Origin: an uncultured Blautia sp.
Lineage (GTDB): Bacteria > Bacillota > Clostridia > Lachnospirales > Lachnospiraceae
Direction of reading: 5' to 3'
Assembly (NCBI GenBank): GCA_900542045.1
Contig: UQMI01000007.1
Location: 1 to 64,000 of the forward strand
Length of the DNA stretch: 64,000 nucleotides
Made by a program: the position numbers and the translations under genes. A model generated the notes under the pieces. The model saw only the letters and a list, made by a program, of their open reading frames with translations. It was not told the origin of the DNA and made no database searches. Below are positions 16,757-25,558 of the stretch, in pieces. Within the stretch, counting starts at the first letter, position 1; each line of letters starts with the position of its first letter.

Positions 16757-18196
16757 TTAATATGCACGTCCCCAGTAAACCATTTTCTTCGCCGGTTTTC
16801 CGCAGCATACACATACATCGGAAATCTGTTCCTGCTCAAATGGCATACAGCGTGATGTAGCCTGCAGATCTTCTTTGATCTTGTCCTCACACTCCCGGCA
16901 GCCGCACCACATAGCTTTCACAAAGCCGGGCTTTTCTTCGATGGTCTTCTTGAATTCTTCGTAGTTCGAAGCTGTATACGTATGGGTATCTCTGTGTGTT
17001 CTGGCACGTTCCAGCATCTCTTTCTGCATGGTATCCAGAGTCTCCTGTACTTTCTCAGCCAGTTCTTCGAAGGAAGCGGTGATCTTTTCTCTGGTATCTC
17101 TCCTTACGATCACTGCCTGCCCCTGTTCGATATCCTTGGGACCGCATTCGATCCGCACCGGAATCCCTCTCATTTCCTGTTCAGAGAATTTCCATCCCGG
17201 GCTCTTGTCTGAAGCATCCACTTTCACACGGATTCCGGCAGCTTTCAGTGCCGCTTCCATTTCTGCTGCCTTCTCCAGAACTCCTTCTTTTCTCTGCTGG
17301 ATCGGAATGATCATAGCCTGTACCGGAGCAATTCTTGGAGGAAGCACCAGTCCGCTGTTGTCGCCGTGCACCATGATGATCGCACCGATGATACGTGTAC
17401 TCATTCCCCAGGAAGTCTGATGTACATACTGCAGCTTGTTTTCCTTATCGGTATACTGGATATTGAATGCTCTGGCAAATCCGTCTCCAAAGTTATGGCT
17501 GGTTCCGGACTGCAGCGCCTTGCCATCATGCATCAGCGCCTCAATGGTGTAGGTGGATTCTGCTCCTGCAAATTTTTCCTTATCTGTTTTCTGTCCCTTG
17601 ATCACCGGAATGGCCAGAACTTCTTCACAGAAATCCGCATAGACATTCAGCATCTGAATGGTCCTCTCCTCTGCCTCCTGGGCTGTGGCATGGGCAGTAT
17701 GCCCCTCCTGCCACAGGAACTCTCTGGAACGAAGGAAAGGACGGGTGGTCTTCTCCCAGCGAACTACAGAACACCACTGGTTATATACTTTCGGCAGATC
17801 TCTGTGGGACTGGATATCCTTTGCATAGAAATCACAGAACAGGGTCTCTGAAGTAGGACGCACGCAGAGACGCTCCTGCAGCTGCTCCATTCCGCCGTGG
17901 GTCACCCAGGCCACCTCCGGCGCAAAGCCTTCTACATGATCTTTTTCTTTCTGGAGAAGTCCCTCCGGAATAAACAAAGGCATGTATACATTCTGCACGC
18001 CTGTCTCTTTAAATCTCCGGTCCAGTTCATGCTGGATATTTTCCCAAAGCGCATAGCCGGCCGGTTTGATCACCATACAGCCCTTTACGCTGGTATAATC
18101 AATGAGCTCTGCTTTTTTCACCACATCGGTATACCATTGGGCAAAATCCTCTTCCATTGAAGTAATCTCTTCGACTAATTTTTTCTCCTTTGCCAT
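16757..18196 (-). CDS. proS: Prolyl-tRNA synthetase, archaeal/eukaryotic type
   Basis: A 479-residue class II aminoacyl-tRNA synthetase charging tRNA-Pro. Class II motifs are visible (motif 2 around [21 protein letters not shown], motif 3 near the dimer-proximal [10 protein letters not shown]). The C-terminal zinc-binding-like domain keeps Cys pairs CGCREC and CVCCG and the Tyr terminus typical of the short ProS3 form. The ATG at 18196 has AAAGGAGAAAAG upstream. In-frame codons further up lie inside the T-box terminator and are leader. Expression is probably controlled by the T-box at 18245-18540. Confidence 0.95.
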   Translation of the reverse strand: MAKEKKLVEEITSMEEDFAQWYTDVVKKAELIDYTSVKGCMVIKPAGYALWENIQHELDRRFKETGVQNVYMPLFIPEGLLQKEKDHVEGFAPEVAWVTHGGMEQLQERLCVRPTSETLFCDFYAKDIQSHRDLPKVYNQWCSVVRWEKTTRPFLRSREFLWQEGHTAHATAQEAEERTIQMLNVYADFCEEVLAIPVIKGQKTDKEKFAGAESTYTIEALMHDGKALQSGTSHNFGDGFARAFNIQYTDKENKLQYVHQTSWGMSTRIIGAIIMVHGDNSGLVLPPRIAPVQAMIIPIQQRKEGVLEKAAEMEAALKAAGIRVKVDASDKSPGWKFSEQEMRGIPVRIECGPKDIEQGQAVIVRRDTREKITASFEELAEKVQETLDTMQKEMLERARTHRDTHTYTASNYEEFKKTIEEKPGFVKAMWCGCRECEDKIKEDLQATSRCMPFEQEQISDVCVCCGKPAKKMVYWGRAY

Positions 18197-18244
18197 ATCT
18201 TTTCTCCTTTTTTGTTTTATCACTTTGCTGTTTCGGATCCTGCG

Positions 18245-18540
18245 GCGGCGCATAAAAAAGCCTTCGTTCCCCAAAGGGACCGAAGGCTTCGGCGGTACCA
18301 CCCTAATTAGTGCACGCTTCGCGCACACTCTCCTCTTATCCGTTAACGCCGGATCCGCGCTCTGCTTTCACAGAGAACTCCGAGGCAGGTTCCACTGTTC
18401 ACGCACAGAGCCTTCACACCAACCGGCTCCTCTCTTTGGATTGCTCCCAGTGTACTATTCTCATCATCGCCATAATCTCTTATTCTGCTGCCTGAGCCAC
18501 AAAATATTCCACTTCCGTAGCTCTGCTGCTCTTCGATTCA
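18245..18540 (-). ncRNA. T-box leader (proline) controlling proS
   Basis: The minus-strand leader carries the T-box AGGGTGGTACCGCCG (18290-18304). A rho-independent terminator follows in which GCCTTCG and CGAAGGC (18260-18287) precede TTTTTT. A Stem III-type AGAGAG block with GGTGTGAAGGCTC lies around 18400-18440. In known T-boxes uncharged tRNA pairs with the T-box bulge and prevents termination; with proS downstream the effector should be tRNA-Pro. I could not fix the specifier codon by eye. Confidence 0.92.
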
Positions 18541-18546
18541 TTTCCC

Positions 18547-18575
18547 ATTCTATTGGAAAAAAACAGGGTTGTCAA
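18547..18575 (-). promoter_or_regulatory. Promoter of the proS T-box transcript
   Basis: Minus-strand TTGACA (18570-18575) and TAGAAT (18547-18552) are 17 bp apart, placing the transcript start near 18540. Confidence 0.85.
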
Positions 18576-18625
18576 GAGGCAACTCCGGATTCTGCCCGCG
18601 TAATCTATCACCTGGTTCTGTTTCT

Positions 18626-19120
18626 CTATACCTGGAGACTAATCTCCCTTCCTGTAGGCGTATATCTGTAATAACGTACGCCTGCGGCATTCAGCATTTT
18701 TTTGGAGGCCATCACCGAAGGGGTATCCTGGTACTTGTCACAGTCATAGATGATCGTCTTGATGCCCGCCTGGATAATGGCTTTGGCGCATTCATTGCAG
18801 GGGAACAGGGAGACATAGAGCTTTGCCCCTTCCAGACTTCCTCCCCTGTAATTCAGGATCGCATTCAGTTCGCTGTGGGTCACATAGAGGTATTTGGTCT
18901 CCATGGGATCGCCTTCCCTGCTCCATGGAAACTCATCATCTGAACAGCCTCTGGGGAACCCGTTATAACCGATGGACAAAATTTTATTGTCCTCACTGAC
19001 AATACAGGAACCCACCTGGGAATTGGGATCTTTGGAGCGCATCCCTGCCAGCTTCGCCACTCCCATAAAATATTCATCCCAGGTAATATAATCGTCTCTT
19101 TTCTCACTTTTATTTATCAT
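18626..19120 (-). CDS. Deoxycytidylate (dCMP) deaminase
   Basis: A 164-residue cytidine/deoxycytidylate deaminase-family zinc enzyme, most likely making dUMP from dCMP for dTMP synthesis. The zinc-site motifs are VTHSELNAIL (His and catalytic Glu) and FPCNECAK (two Cys). The insertion GFPRGCSDDEFPW is characteristic of dCMP deaminases and includes the second metal site. The ATG at 19120 follows GGAGGTGTGTT; the longer in-frame extension to 19183 lacks family support. rpiB lies 74 nt upstream in the same direction. A ComEB-type role is less likely in this context. Confidence 0.92.
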   Translation of the reverse strand: MINKSEKRDDYITWDEYFMGVAKLAGMRSKDPNSQVGSCIVSEDNKILSIGYNGFPRGCSDDEFPWSREGDPMETKYLYVTHSELNAILNYRGGSLEGAKLYVSLFPCNECAKAIIQAGIKTIIYDCDKYQDTPSVMASKKMLNAAGVRYYRYTPTGREISLQV

Positions 19121-19194
19121 AACACACCTCCGCTGGATCACGGAGCCCTGCGGTTCGTCCCACTGCTGTCTGACAGACCGCATACCGTCCGTTT

Positions 19195-19626
19195 CTAGTC
19201 CTGTTCTATCATTGCAATCCGTCTCTTGTGACGCTCATCCTGTGAAAACGGCGTATGCAAAAAGGTATCTACAATTTTCAGGGCCAGCCCCGGTCCCACT
19301 ACTCGGCCTCCCAGAGCCAGTATATTGGCATCGTTGTGAAGCCTTGTGGCCTCTGCACAGAAGCAGTCCGTACATACAGCAGCCCGGATCCCCGGTATCT
19401 TATTGGCTGTAATGGAAATGCCGATACCAGTTCCGCAGATCACAATCCCCCGGTCGCATGTTCCCTCCGCCACAGCGTGGGCCACAGCCTTTCCATATAC
19501 CGGATAATCCACAGACTCCGTACTGTCGCAGCCAAAATCCCGATACTCCAGTCCCTGGCTTTCCAGATAACGGATAATCTCGCATTTCAGCTCATATCCT
19601 CCATGATCACATCCAATTCCTATCAT
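19195..19626 (-). CDS. rpiB: Ribose 5-phosphate isomerase B
   Basis: A 143-residue RpiB/LacAB-family isomerase of the pentose phosphate pathway, converting ribulose 5-phosphate and ribose 5-phosphate. The N-terminal GCDHGGYELK and active-site GIVICGTGIGISITANK with its Cys are diagnostic, and the ARLHNDANILALGGR-like segment follows. Normal length. Ribosome site GAGGAGG precedes the ATG. Confidence 0.95.
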   Translation of the reverse strand: MIGIGCDHGGYELKCEIIRYLESQGLEYRDFGCDSTESVDYPVYGKAVAHAVAEGTCDRGIVICGTGIGISITANKIPGIRAAVCTDCFCAEATRLHNDANILALGGRVVGPGLALKIVDTFLHTPFSQDERHKRRIAMIEQD

Positions 19627-19671
19627 TTCCGTTTCCTCCTCTTCCTGTTATTTGCTGTTCCTATTTTATCA

Positions 19672-19703
19672 TAAAATCTGAACGAAACGTTCTGCCTTCC
19701 TGA
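19672..19703. repeat. Dispersed palindromic repeat, copy C (partial)
   Basis: AGATTTT-like flank, then CTGAACGAAACGTTCTGCC TTCCTG, resembles the core of the palindromes at 29054-29104 and 47793-47832 (AGAACGAAACGTTCTGCTTTCCTG), but the outer left arm is missing. It lies between the rpiB start and the Sua5 stop. Confidence 0.55.
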
Positions 19704-19828
19704 GCAAAGCGGGCAGGCACACATCAACTTTCCCTAAATCATAAAGGGTGCCGCACATCCGGAAAATATCCGCTCTGCCCCGCCGGAACGAAGCCGGTAC
19801 CTTCCCGGCAGCCGCCGGACAGCCGGGT

Positions 19829-20878
19829 TCACACCTGGATCACTTTATGTCCTGCCGCTTTCAGCAGCCGGTTCATGATTGCCTGTCCCATCCGGGGCGT
19901 ATCAAAGGCTTCTGAATAAATGCAGCTCACATCGGAGCTGTCAAATTCCCGCAGCACCTCATAGAGATGATGGGCAATGGTCTCTTCCTGCTGCCGGCTT
20001 CCGATACATTTTACCAGACCTTCCGGATATGCCTGCCGGGATTCTTCCGTACAGATGACCCCGACTGTTTCTCCCAGTTCCTTCTTTTCCTGTACCAGTC
20101 CATTGATTCTGTCAATGACACGTTCCATGGGTCCTTCCACTATGGTCAGCTCTGCCCGGGGCGCATAATGCCTGTATTTCATACCCGGCGCCTTGGGCCG
20201 GACTTTTTCTTCGGTACGCAGCAGCCCCTGATCCACACGCACCTCTCCCAGAAGCGCCTGCAGATCTCCGAGAGAAATATATCCCGGACGCAGGATGGTG
20301 GGGATTTCCTCTGTCAGATCCACGATCGTGGACTCAATGCCGATCCCCACCTGGCCGCCATCCACGATCATATCAATGCTTTCTCCCAAGTCCTCCTCCA
20401 CATGGGCCGCGGTCGTAGGACTGGGACGCCCGGAAGTGTTGGCGCTTGGCGCCGCGATATAACCGCCGCCGGCCTCAATCAGCTTGCGGGCCACCGGATG
20501 GCTGGGCATGCGGATGGCCACACTTTCCAGTCCCCCGGTAGTCTCCAGCGGTACGGCTGCCCCTCTGGGCAGTATCATGGTCAGCGGTCCCGGCCAGAAA
20601 TGCCTTGCCAGTATTTTGGCGCTTTCCGGCACCTCTGCCGCAATTTTCTTCATATCTTCCACATGGGCAATATGCACGATCAGCGGATTATCCGATGGTC
20701 TTCCTTTGGCTGCGTATATTTTTCTGGAGGCCTGGGAATCCAGTGCATTGCCGCCCAGCCCATATACAGTCTCTGTGGGAAATGCCACCAGACCGCCTTT
20801 TTTCAATATCTCTCCCGCACGGGCAATTTTTTTCTCATCCTCAGGCAGCCCCTGTATTTTTATAATCTCTGCTTTCAT
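19829..20878 (-). CDS. L-threonylcarbamoyladenylate synthase (Sua5/YwlC)
   Basis: A 349-residue two-domain protein that makes threonylcarbamoyl-AMP from threonine, bicarbonate and ATP, the first step of tRNA t6A modification. The YrdC domain (about 10-200) contains GGLVAFPTETVYGLG, the KGRPSDNPLIVH motif and the APSANTSGRPSPT region. A linker with PGMKYRHYAPRAELTI leads into the C-terminal Sua5 domain. I start at the ATG at 20878, preceded by GGAGAGGAAAAG; an ATG at 20908 would overlap the DUF2298 stop. It is probably translated from the cwlD-GT2-DUF2298 transcript. Confidence 0.93.
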   Translation of the reverse strand: MKAEIIKIQGLPEDEKKIARAGEILKKGGLVAFPTETVYGLGGNALDSQASRKIYAAKGRPSDNPLIVHIAHVEDMKKIAAEVPESAKILARHFWPGPLTMILPRGAAVPLETTGGLESVAIRMPSHPVARKLIEAGGGYIAAPSANTSGRPSPTTAAHVEEDLGESIDMIVDGGQVGIGIESTIVDLTEEIPTILRPGYISLGDLQALLGEVRVDQGLLRTEEKVRPKAPGMKYRHYAPRAELTIVEGPMERVIDRINGLVQEKKELGETVGVICTEESRQAYPEGLVKCIGSRQQEETIAHHLYEVLREFDSSDVSCIYSEAFDTPRMGQAIMNRLLKAAGHKVIQV

Positions 20879-20897
20879 CTTCTTTTCCTCTCCGCCA

Positions 20898-23207
20898 TCA
20901 GCCTTCATTTTCCACTTTTACAATAAACGTTCCATAAGCACTGTCCTCATAAACCACTTTTCCGTAACTTCGCAGCGTGTCTGTCTGGATATCCATATAT
21001 TTTTCCCGTTCCATGCTTCCCACAAAAATATAGGAAACATCATATTTTTCCAGAAGGGCTCTCACCGTTTCTGTATCTGTGGAAGTATAAATCGTCTTCA
21101 CATCTTCGCTCTTCGCATTGATGTCCGGTACATCGCTGCGCCAGAGCCACTCATGCACATACCAGCCCAGTATCGTGGGCAGTCCGGTCATGGCCGAAAC
21201 TCTTTCATAGTCTGTATAGCTGTCTCCATTGGCTTCCAGCACCACAGGACTTCCTTCTATATTTTCCTTCAGCCACCGGATTGCTCCTGCATCCTCCGGA
21301 AAATCCTCTTCCAGAAATGCAGTTGCATCCAGTCCCTGGTATTCCGAGGGTTTCCAGACTTCTCCGAACCAGGAATGCACTGCATTTCCAAAATATCCAA
21401 AGGTAGACAGAAGAAGCACCGTACACACAACTCCCCAGATACGCAGCGCTTTTCTGCGGCACACGGTCATCAGCTGGAACAGAATATAACTCATGGAAAT
21501 CCCGAACATCAGATACCCCTGATACGTAAGCTTAAACATGGTATTGGCACGGGCACTTCCCTCTTCATAAATATCCCGGACATAGACAATCTCCGGCAGC
21601 AGGATCAGACCCATGGCACACAGAGAAAGGATCACCACAAACAGATCCGCCGCTGTCAGCTGCTGCAGCAGGCCTGCCAGAATATTTGGTTCCGCGCTTC
21701 GCTCCTCCACTTCCTGCATTTGCACACCGGCCCCCTGCAGGACTGCCAGCTCTTCTCTGCGCCGCTTCCGGGCACCGGAAAACTGCACGGCCAGAAACGT
21801 GATGCAGACTGCAAAGGGAAGCCCCCACAGCACCAGAAGCTGGTAAAACCTGGAGTGATTCTCACACAGAGCCACCCCCTGCACCATCGTCTGGAAATTC
21901 ACATTGAATGGCAGCGCCGCCGCCATTGCCAGGACCATGATCTCCGCCGCCTGCAGCAGCGTCGTTGCCAGGATCCGCCGTACACTGTCCTGGTGCCGGA
22001 TCACATTGACAAACAGATAGGTACCGCCGGCCACCACATAGTAGATCACAAAATCCCAGTAGTTTGTCCACTGGAACATTCCCAGCAGCCAGCCCACCAT
22101 CAGAAGATGCGGCTGCAGAAGTTCTCCCTTCAGCCACTCCCTGCGGCCGGAATACTGCACCGTTCCCTGTCTGCGCGCGCCCTTGAACCAGGCGTACAAA
22201 AGCCCAATGCACAGACACACAAACATCAGATTCACCACATGGGCATGCAAATCCCCCAGAACGAAGGAATAGCAGGGAAACTCATGGATCGTATGATCCG
22301 GAACCTCCGGATTGTAGCCAATATACCGGGTCGCATCGGGGAACCAGTAGTGATCCGTTTCCCCTGACAGGATCCCCAGCTTCTGCAGCAGAGGGATAAT
22401 TTTTGAGTAGATGACATAATGCATATTCCCAGCCATAGTCACCGCGCCTCCGGCCAGCAGGCCTCCCAGCCAGGGAATCCACTTCCGCCCTCTAACTTTT
22501 CCTTTTCTCCGGTCCCACAGCAGCTGGTATACCAGGCTGCAGGGCATGGCAAAAGTAAACGCCGCTACCAGCGTCCGCATGAGATTATAGGTTTCCTCTA
22601 CCCGTGTAAACGTAAGCTTCGTGAGAAAGACCGCAAAATACTGTCCACCGTAATAGTAATTGATGGGGGCCTCTGAATACCACATATCTGTGGCCGGGAG
22701 CGTTGTGCTGCGCATCATGGCTTCCATAAATCCGTAGTCCATGAATTTCTCGGTTCCATAGGCAGCCGGATGAAAACCGGCCAGATAAGTCCACATCAAA
22801 AAAATCATAAAAAAGCAGAACTCTTCCCAGAAAATCAGGGAAGCCTGTCCTTCCGGAAGGTAATCCTTCTTTTTTTTCACCAGATGCCATCCCAGTCCCA
22901 GATTGGCAAGGACGCACACCAGCGTCACACCCACACAGGCCTGCCAGGTAAAGGGCAGAATCCCGCCCACACATAGCGCCCACATCACATATCCGCAGAC
23001 CGCTACACCCAGCGCCTTCGAAAAAATCCATCCCTTATCTCTAAAATTCCGGAACAGTCTTCCGCACACCGGAAGAAATCCAACCCCCATAAAGGCCATA
23101 AGCATCCACCATGTCAGAAAAGGGAGGCTGTCCTCTCTTAGAAGAAATACAGAAAATCCTATGGCCATCACTGCCAGTATTAGTTTGATACTCCATTGTC
23201 TTTTCAT
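20898..23207 (-). CDS. DUF2298 polytopic membrane protein
   Basis: A 769-residue protein with about 12-15 hydrophobic segments, belonging to the DUF2298 (YYY) family of uncharacterised membrane proteins. A family landmark is the extracytoplasmic NYYYGGQYFAVFLTKL motif near 190-205, resembling GT-C-fold glycosyltransferases, with further polar loops containing PEVPDHTIHEFP. The C-terminal soluble portion (about 650-769) follows the last membrane segment. It is next to a GT2 (15-nt gap), so a lipid-linked or surface-glycan role is plausible, but this is inference. No function is established for the family here. Confidence 0.8.
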   Translation of the reverse strand: MKRQWSIKLILAVMAIGFSVFLLREDSLPFLTWWMLMAFMGVGFLPVCGRLFRNFRDKGWIFSKALGVAVCGYVMWALCVGGILPFTWQACVGVTLVCVLANLGLGWHLVKKKKDYLPEGQASLIFWEEFCFFMIFLMWTYLAGFHPAAYGTEKFMDYGFMEAMMRSTTLPATDMWYSEAPINYYYGGQYFAVFLTKLTFTRVEETYNLMRTLVAAFTFAMPCSLVYQLLWDRRKGKVRGRKWIPWLGGLLAGGAVTMAGNMHYVIYSKIIPLLQKLGILSGETDHYWFPDATRYIGYNPEVPDHTIHEFPCYSFVLGDLHAHVVNLMFVCLCIGLLYAWFKGARRQGTVQYSGRREWLKGELLQPHLLMVGWLLGMFQWTNYWDFVIYYVVAGGTYLFVNVIRHQDSVRRILATTLLQAAEIMVLAMAAALPFNVNFQTMVQGVALCENHSRFYQLLVLWGLPFAVCITFLAVQFSGARKRRREELAVLQGAGVQMQEVEERSAEPNILAGLLQQLTAADLFVVILSLCAMGLILLPEIVYVRDIYEEGSARANTMFKLTYQGYLMFGISMSYILFQLMTVCRRKALRIWGVVCTVLLLSTFGYFGNAVHSWFGEVWKPSEYQGLDATAFLEEDFPEDAGAIRWLKENIEGSPVVLEANGDSYTDYERVSAMTGLPTILGWYVHEWLWRSDVPDINAKSEDVKTIYTSTDTETVRALLEKYDVSYIFVGSMEREKYMDIQTDTLRSYGKVVYEDSAYGTFIVKVENEG

Positions 23208-23222
23208 GATCGCCTCCAGTTT

Positions 23223-23957
23223 TTATCTGTTCTTCCTGCTGCGCAGTTCTATGTCGTATTTTCTTCGCAGACGCAGAAAATCTTTCAGCGCCTGACAGCC
23301 GATCTTGACAATTTTAAGAAAATTAATGGAATTGACGCCGCCCTGCCTGGGCCGAAAGGTAATGGGGTAATACGAAACTCCCATCCGGAATTTTTCATAG
23401 ATCACCGTCATCAGTACATTGGTCAGATTAAAATTCCCGGGAATCCGATCCAGCACCTCCCGCAGCTGTTTCGTCCGCATCAGCCGAAAAGGTGTATTTG
23501 CATCCAGAGTCCAGACCCCAAAAGAAAACCACAGGACCATCCGCAGCACCCTGGTCACAAAAACTCTTGCACTGCCATCCTGCCTTTTTTTTCGATATCC
23601 GATCAGCAGACCGCAGTTTTTTCTGTCTCTCCAAAGCGGCCAGAATTCCTCCGGCACTGTCTGTCCATCGGAATCGGTCTGAAACACATAATCCACTCCA
23701 TGGGTGACCGCATAACGATAGCCCCGAAGAATTGTAGCGCCATGCCCCCGGTTCTCCTGATCCAAAGAAATCAGCCGGGGACAGCTTTCCTCCAGTTCCC
23801 GCACCTTTTCATACGTACTGTCTCTGCTTCCATCATTGATGACCACCAGACGGCTCTCTCCCCCGATCCGTTCCACTATGGGATACCACTGCCGGATTAC
23901 TGTCTGTATATTCGCCGCTTCATTATAGGCAGGTATCACAATATATAAACAACTCAT
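23223..23957 (-). CDS. Family 2 glycosyltransferase
   Basis: A 244-residue GT-A glycosyltransferase resembling dolichyl-phosphate-mannose synthase-type enzymes. The N-terminus YIVIPAYNEAANIQTV starts the nucleotide-binding fold, VVINDGSRDSTYEKV follows, and the DXD metal-binding motif appears as QTDSDGQTVPEEF. It lacks C-terminal membrane segments. The ATG at 23957 has AAAGGA upstream; the longer frame to 24095 would run into cwlD. It probably hands a sugar to a polyprenyl phosphate, and the neighbouring DUF2298 membrane protein is a natural partner; that pairing is inferred. Confidence 0.88.
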   Translation of the reverse strand: MSCLYIVIPAYNEAANIQTVIRQWYPIVERIGGESRLVVINDGSRDSTYEKVRELEESCPRLISLDQENRGHGATILRGYRYAVTHGVDYVFQTDSDGQTVPEEFWPLWRDRKNCGLLIGYRKKRQDGSARVFVTRVLRMVLWFSFGVWTLDANTPFRLMRTKQLREVLDRIPGNFNLTNVLMTVIYEKFRMGVSYYPITFRPRQGGVNSINFLKIVKIGCQALKDFLRLRRKYDIELRSRKNR

Positions 23958-24075
23958 GTTCTCTGAATCCTTTCTCTGATACAGGAGCCGGCAGAAGCCC
24001 ATCGCCTCTGCCGTCCTCCCTGTTTTTCCCATTATAACAAATGTTGCTGTTTCTGCATAGCTTTTCCCCAAATTC

Positions 24076-24762
24076 CTAACCCCTGGGCTCCTCACTCAGA
24101 TACTGCCGGATTCCCAGACACAGCGCATCTGCCACTTTCTGCTGATACGCTTCCTCCTGCAACAGCTCTGCCTCCTTCGGATTTGTCAGAAATCCGCATT
24201 CCACAATATTCAGGACTCCCTCGCTTCGTTTCAGCAGATAATAACTGTCATTCCCTTTGGCTTTGCGGCCGTTATCTACAGAAAGTGCCTGATTCAGAAC
24301 TTCCTGCAGCACTTCTGCCAGCCGCTTTCCCTCCTGGGAGGTGCTGTAATAGAACACCTGAGGTCCGCAGACCGAAGGATCTGTATAGCTGTTCTGATGA
24401 ATACTCACAGTCAGAGCCGGACTGGCCTCCGCAATGATCTTGCAGCGATTCTGAAGATCCTGCACCTTTTTCTGGCTGCTTCCCTCTTCATAGAGTCCCT
24501 CATCCCCTTCCCGGGTCATGATCACTTCAAATCCACTGTCTTTCAGCGCATCTCTCAGCTTCCATGCAATGGACAGATTAATATCTTTTTCATCCACACC
24601 GTCTGTACCTGCCATACCGCCGTCCACACCGCCATGCCCCGCATCCACCACGATCACCGTTTTTGTTTCCGCCATATTGGAAACGGCCGCCGCTTCCCGG
24701 GACAGAAGCCAGACACAGACCAACAATACTGCCGTCATGGCCAGTTCTATGTATCTTTTCAT
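24076..24762 (-). CDS. cwlD: N-acetylmuramoyl-L-alanine amidase CwlD
   Basis: A 228-residue Amidase_3 enzyme with an N-terminal signal-anchor (about 5-24). Zinc ligands are seen in VVDAGHGGVDGG (His), the Glu of the DKDINL-type segment and SIHQNSY (His), and the catalytic Glu in NIVECGFLTN. CwlD prepares muramic-delta-lactam in spore cortex peptidoglycan with PdaA, marking the cortex for germination enzymes. Size and hydrophobic N-terminus favour CwlD over a vegetative amidase. It heads the cwlD-GT2-DUF2298-Sua5 string. Confidence 0.88.
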   Translation of the reverse strand: MKRYIELAMTAVLLVCVWLLSREAAAVSNMAETKTVIVVDAGHGGVDGGMAGTDGVDEKDINLSIAWKLRDALKDSGFEVIMTREGDEGLYEEGSSQKKVQDLQNRCKIIAEASPALTVSIHQNSYTDPSVCGPQVFYYSTSQEGKRLAEVLQEVLNQALSVDNGRKAKGNDSYYLLKRSEGVLNIVECGFLTNPKEAELLQEEAYQQKVADALCLGIRQYLSEEPRG

Positions 24763-24834
24763 AAAAAAATCACCTCTGAATGGTATATTCTTTACTAATA
24801 TATGCCATCCGGAAATGATTTACCATAAAAGTCC

Positions 24835-24892
24835 CGGACAGTGTCTGTGCATATGAACAAACCCACTTGCTCAAATGCACAGACATTGTCCG
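24835..24892. repeat. Long inverted repeat between the DivIVA-like gene and cwlD
   Basis: Arms CGGACAGTGTCTGTGCAT (24835-24852) and ATGCACAGACATTGTCCG (24875-24892) match at 17 of 18 positions around a 22-nt loop. No long T-run follows on the minus strand beyond a TTTT, so it may be a terminator/attenuator or a protein-binding site. Confidence 0.75.
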
Positions 24893-24910
24893 CTGCAGAG
24901 CCATTGAAAA

Positions 24911-25534
24911 CTATTCCTCTTCTTCCCCCAGAATACTTTCCATATGTTCCACTAATTCCTGATCCGCACTGATTTCCTGGAGTTCTTCCTCTTCCAGATC
25001 CCGAAGAGACTCCGGCATGGTATCCACAATGCGATGTACTTCTTTGTAAGATTCCATAAACCGTTTCTGCGCCTGATTGATCAGATCCACAATGGCGTTC
25101 ATCTCCTCCTGAACAGCCATGTAATGTTTCTTTCCCTCAGCCAGCTTCCGGTCCACCTCGCTTTGGACAATAAAGACACGGTTTCTTCCTTCCTCCTCCG
25201 CATTTTTCCGAATGGAATCAGCCTCTTTCTGCGCCTGGGCAATAATCTCATCAGCCTTTAACTGTGCCTCAAACACCAGTTTTCCAATACTCTCATAATT
25301 ATCCACGTATTTCTGATACTTCTCTTTGATTTCGCTTTCCAGACGGGCATACTGGTCATCCTTCAATTCCAGCCGCTTCTTCAGCTGATTGATCTTATCT
25401 TCCCTGTCTTCAATTTCCCGGTGGAGCTTCTCCTGGGCTTCCCACGCCTCTGCCTTCAAACGCTCCACATGCGCAAGGACATCTTCCTTGTCAAATCCCC
25501 CAAGTAACGTGCTTTTAAATAATTCTTCTGCCAT
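24911..25534 (-). CDS. DivIVA-like coiled-coil protein
   Basis: A 207-residue protein with a short N-terminal FKSTLLGGFDKEDVLAHVERL segment of DivIVA/GpsB type, followed by almost continuous coiled coil (about 25-165) rich in Glu, Lys and Gln, and an acidic tail ending EEEE. DivIVA-family proteins mark membrane curvature at poles or septa. The AQKEADSIRKNAEEE stretch is typical of the family. No membrane segment is present. Which partner it recruits cannot be told. It precedes cwlD and follows a GH18 gene, all in the same direction. Confidence 0.75.
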   Translation of the reverse strand: MAEELFKSTLLGGFDKEDVLAHVERLKAEAWEAQEKLHREIEDREDKINQLKKRLELKDDQYARLESEIKEKYQKYVDNYESIGKLVFEAQLKADEIIAQAQKEADSIRKNAEEEGRNRVFIVQSEVDRKLAEGKKHYMAVQEEMNAIVDLINQAQKRFMESYKEVHRIVDTMPESLRDLEEEELQEISADQELVEHMESILGEEEE

Positions 25535-25558
25535 TTACATACTCCCCTTCTGTATTTT

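Noticed and set aside
18197..18328. N-terminal extension of ProRS
   Set aside because: Extension lies in the T-box terminator stem; family members start at the ATG at 18196.
20484..22367. 627-codon plus-strand frame opposite Sua5 and the DUF2298 gene
   Set aside because: Antisense shadow, poor composition (His/Pro-rich), no recognisable domain.
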